A stretch of DNA of 7,240 nucleotides from Burkholderiaceae bacterium. GTDB taxonomy: Bacteria; Pseudomonadota; Gammaproteobacteria; Burkholderiales; Burkholderiaceae_E. The DNA is taken from assembly GCA_023258775.1 (NCBI GenBank), contig JALQWJ010000070.1, positions 1 to 7,240 of the forward strand, read 5' to 3'. A program made the translations under genes and the position numbers. This document shows positions 6,879-7,240 of this stretch, piece after piece. The notes under the pieces are model-generated. The model was not told the DNA's origin and ran no database searches. It worked only from the letters and a program-made list of their open reading frames with translations. Within the stretch, counting starts at the first letter, position 1. Each line of letters begins with the position of its first letter.

Positions 6879-7240
6879 TTACCAGTGCGCTTGAACTGCA
6901 AAGCGCAAGCTCCGTGGCTGAACAGGGAATAAATAGCTGCCTCCCCAAGATTGCGTCGGCGCTTCGCGCCAATCGGCTCGGTCAAGCACATTATTTACCG
7001 CTAAGGTCCAACGCAAACGCAACTTAGGCAGTTTTTGCTGCCAGTGCAGCGCGCTATCCCATTGCCAACGCGAAGGCAAGCTCACTGCTGGGTCTTGAAC
7101 AGACGCACTCGATAGCAAAACCGGTTTGCTGCCCACTGCGTAGAAGCGGTTTTGCCATTGCCAACCGGGATTTGCAATAGGCCACCGATGCAACAAATGC
7201 ATTGTCCACGGCGCCACATTAATCACTGCAGCCCCCTCAC
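6879..7240 (-). CDS. TonB-dependent outer-membrane receptor, C-terminal end only
   Basis: About 119 codons of a larger gene are visible. The frame is open to the right edge, so the true start, plug domain and most of the barrel lie outside the window; the GTG at 7226 is internal. The visible part fits the last strands of a 22-stranded TonB-dependent barrel. It has alternating aromatic-rich segments (WQWQNRFYAVG, WQWDSALHW) and the characteristic closing LAVNNVLDRADWREAP with its NN-hydrophobic-DR motif. Then come WGGSYLFPVQPRSLRF and a terminal aromatic residue (AHW), the outer-membrane targeting signature. Such receptors import siderophores, vitamin B12, sugars, peptides or small proteins using TonB energy. 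The ligand cannot be inferred from this end. It ends 70 nt before the peptidase gene on the same strand, which suggests cotranscription. Confidence 0.88.
   Translation of the reverse strand, partial: EGAAVINVAPWTMHLLHRWPIANPGWQWQNRFYAVGSKPVLLSSASVQDPAVSLPSRWQWDSALHWQQKLPKLRLRWTLAVNNVLDRADWREAPTQSWGGSYLFPVQPRSLRFAVQAHW

Overview
This window reads as a fragment of a betaproteobacterial chromosome, most likely from the order Burkholderiales. The reasons are a Bug/TctC-type solute receptor, a CaiB/BaiF CoA-transferase next to it, a two-lobed secreted M16 peptidase of the HLLEHLVFKG type, and base composition that looks close to balanced by eye. No RNA genes, insertion sequences, CRISPR arrays or long repeats were seen. 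The species cannot be named from this window.

Every supported gene lies on the minus strand, so the gene order reads from high to low coordinates. First is the 3' end of a TonB-dependent outer-membrane receptor, cut by the right edge. After a 70-nt gap comes a complete, exported M16 zinc metallopeptidase of 945 residues. It is joined by a 4-nt ATGA overlap to a class III (CaiB/BaiF) CoA-transferase of 379 residues. After 54 nt comes a Bug-type periplasmic receptor, best started at a GTG with a strong ribosome-binding site. That gene overlaps by 11 nt a fold-type-II PLP dehydratase of 325 residues in the serine racemase/threonine dehydratase/hydroxyaspartate ammonia-lyase group. Immediately downstream is an unrecognised methyltransferase-like reading frame, cut by the left edge and lacking a convincing start codon. 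There is no intergenic stretch over 300 bases, and no convincing terminator lies between any two genes.

The spacing suggests one long transcription unit, or two overlapping ones with a possible weak internal promoter ahead of the Bug gene. Two functional themes are joined. The outer-membrane receptor plus periplasmic peptidase would fit uptake and trimming of a peptide or protein ligand, or maintenance of the receptor. The CoA-transferase, Bug receptor and PLP dehydratase would fit capture and catabolism of a small carboxylic or hydroxy-amino acid. The join between the themes is the ATGA overlap. Nothing here is clearly a new system. The points most worth checking are the receptor-peptidase adjacency, its tight coupling to the acid-metabolism genes, and the start and function of the left-edge gene.
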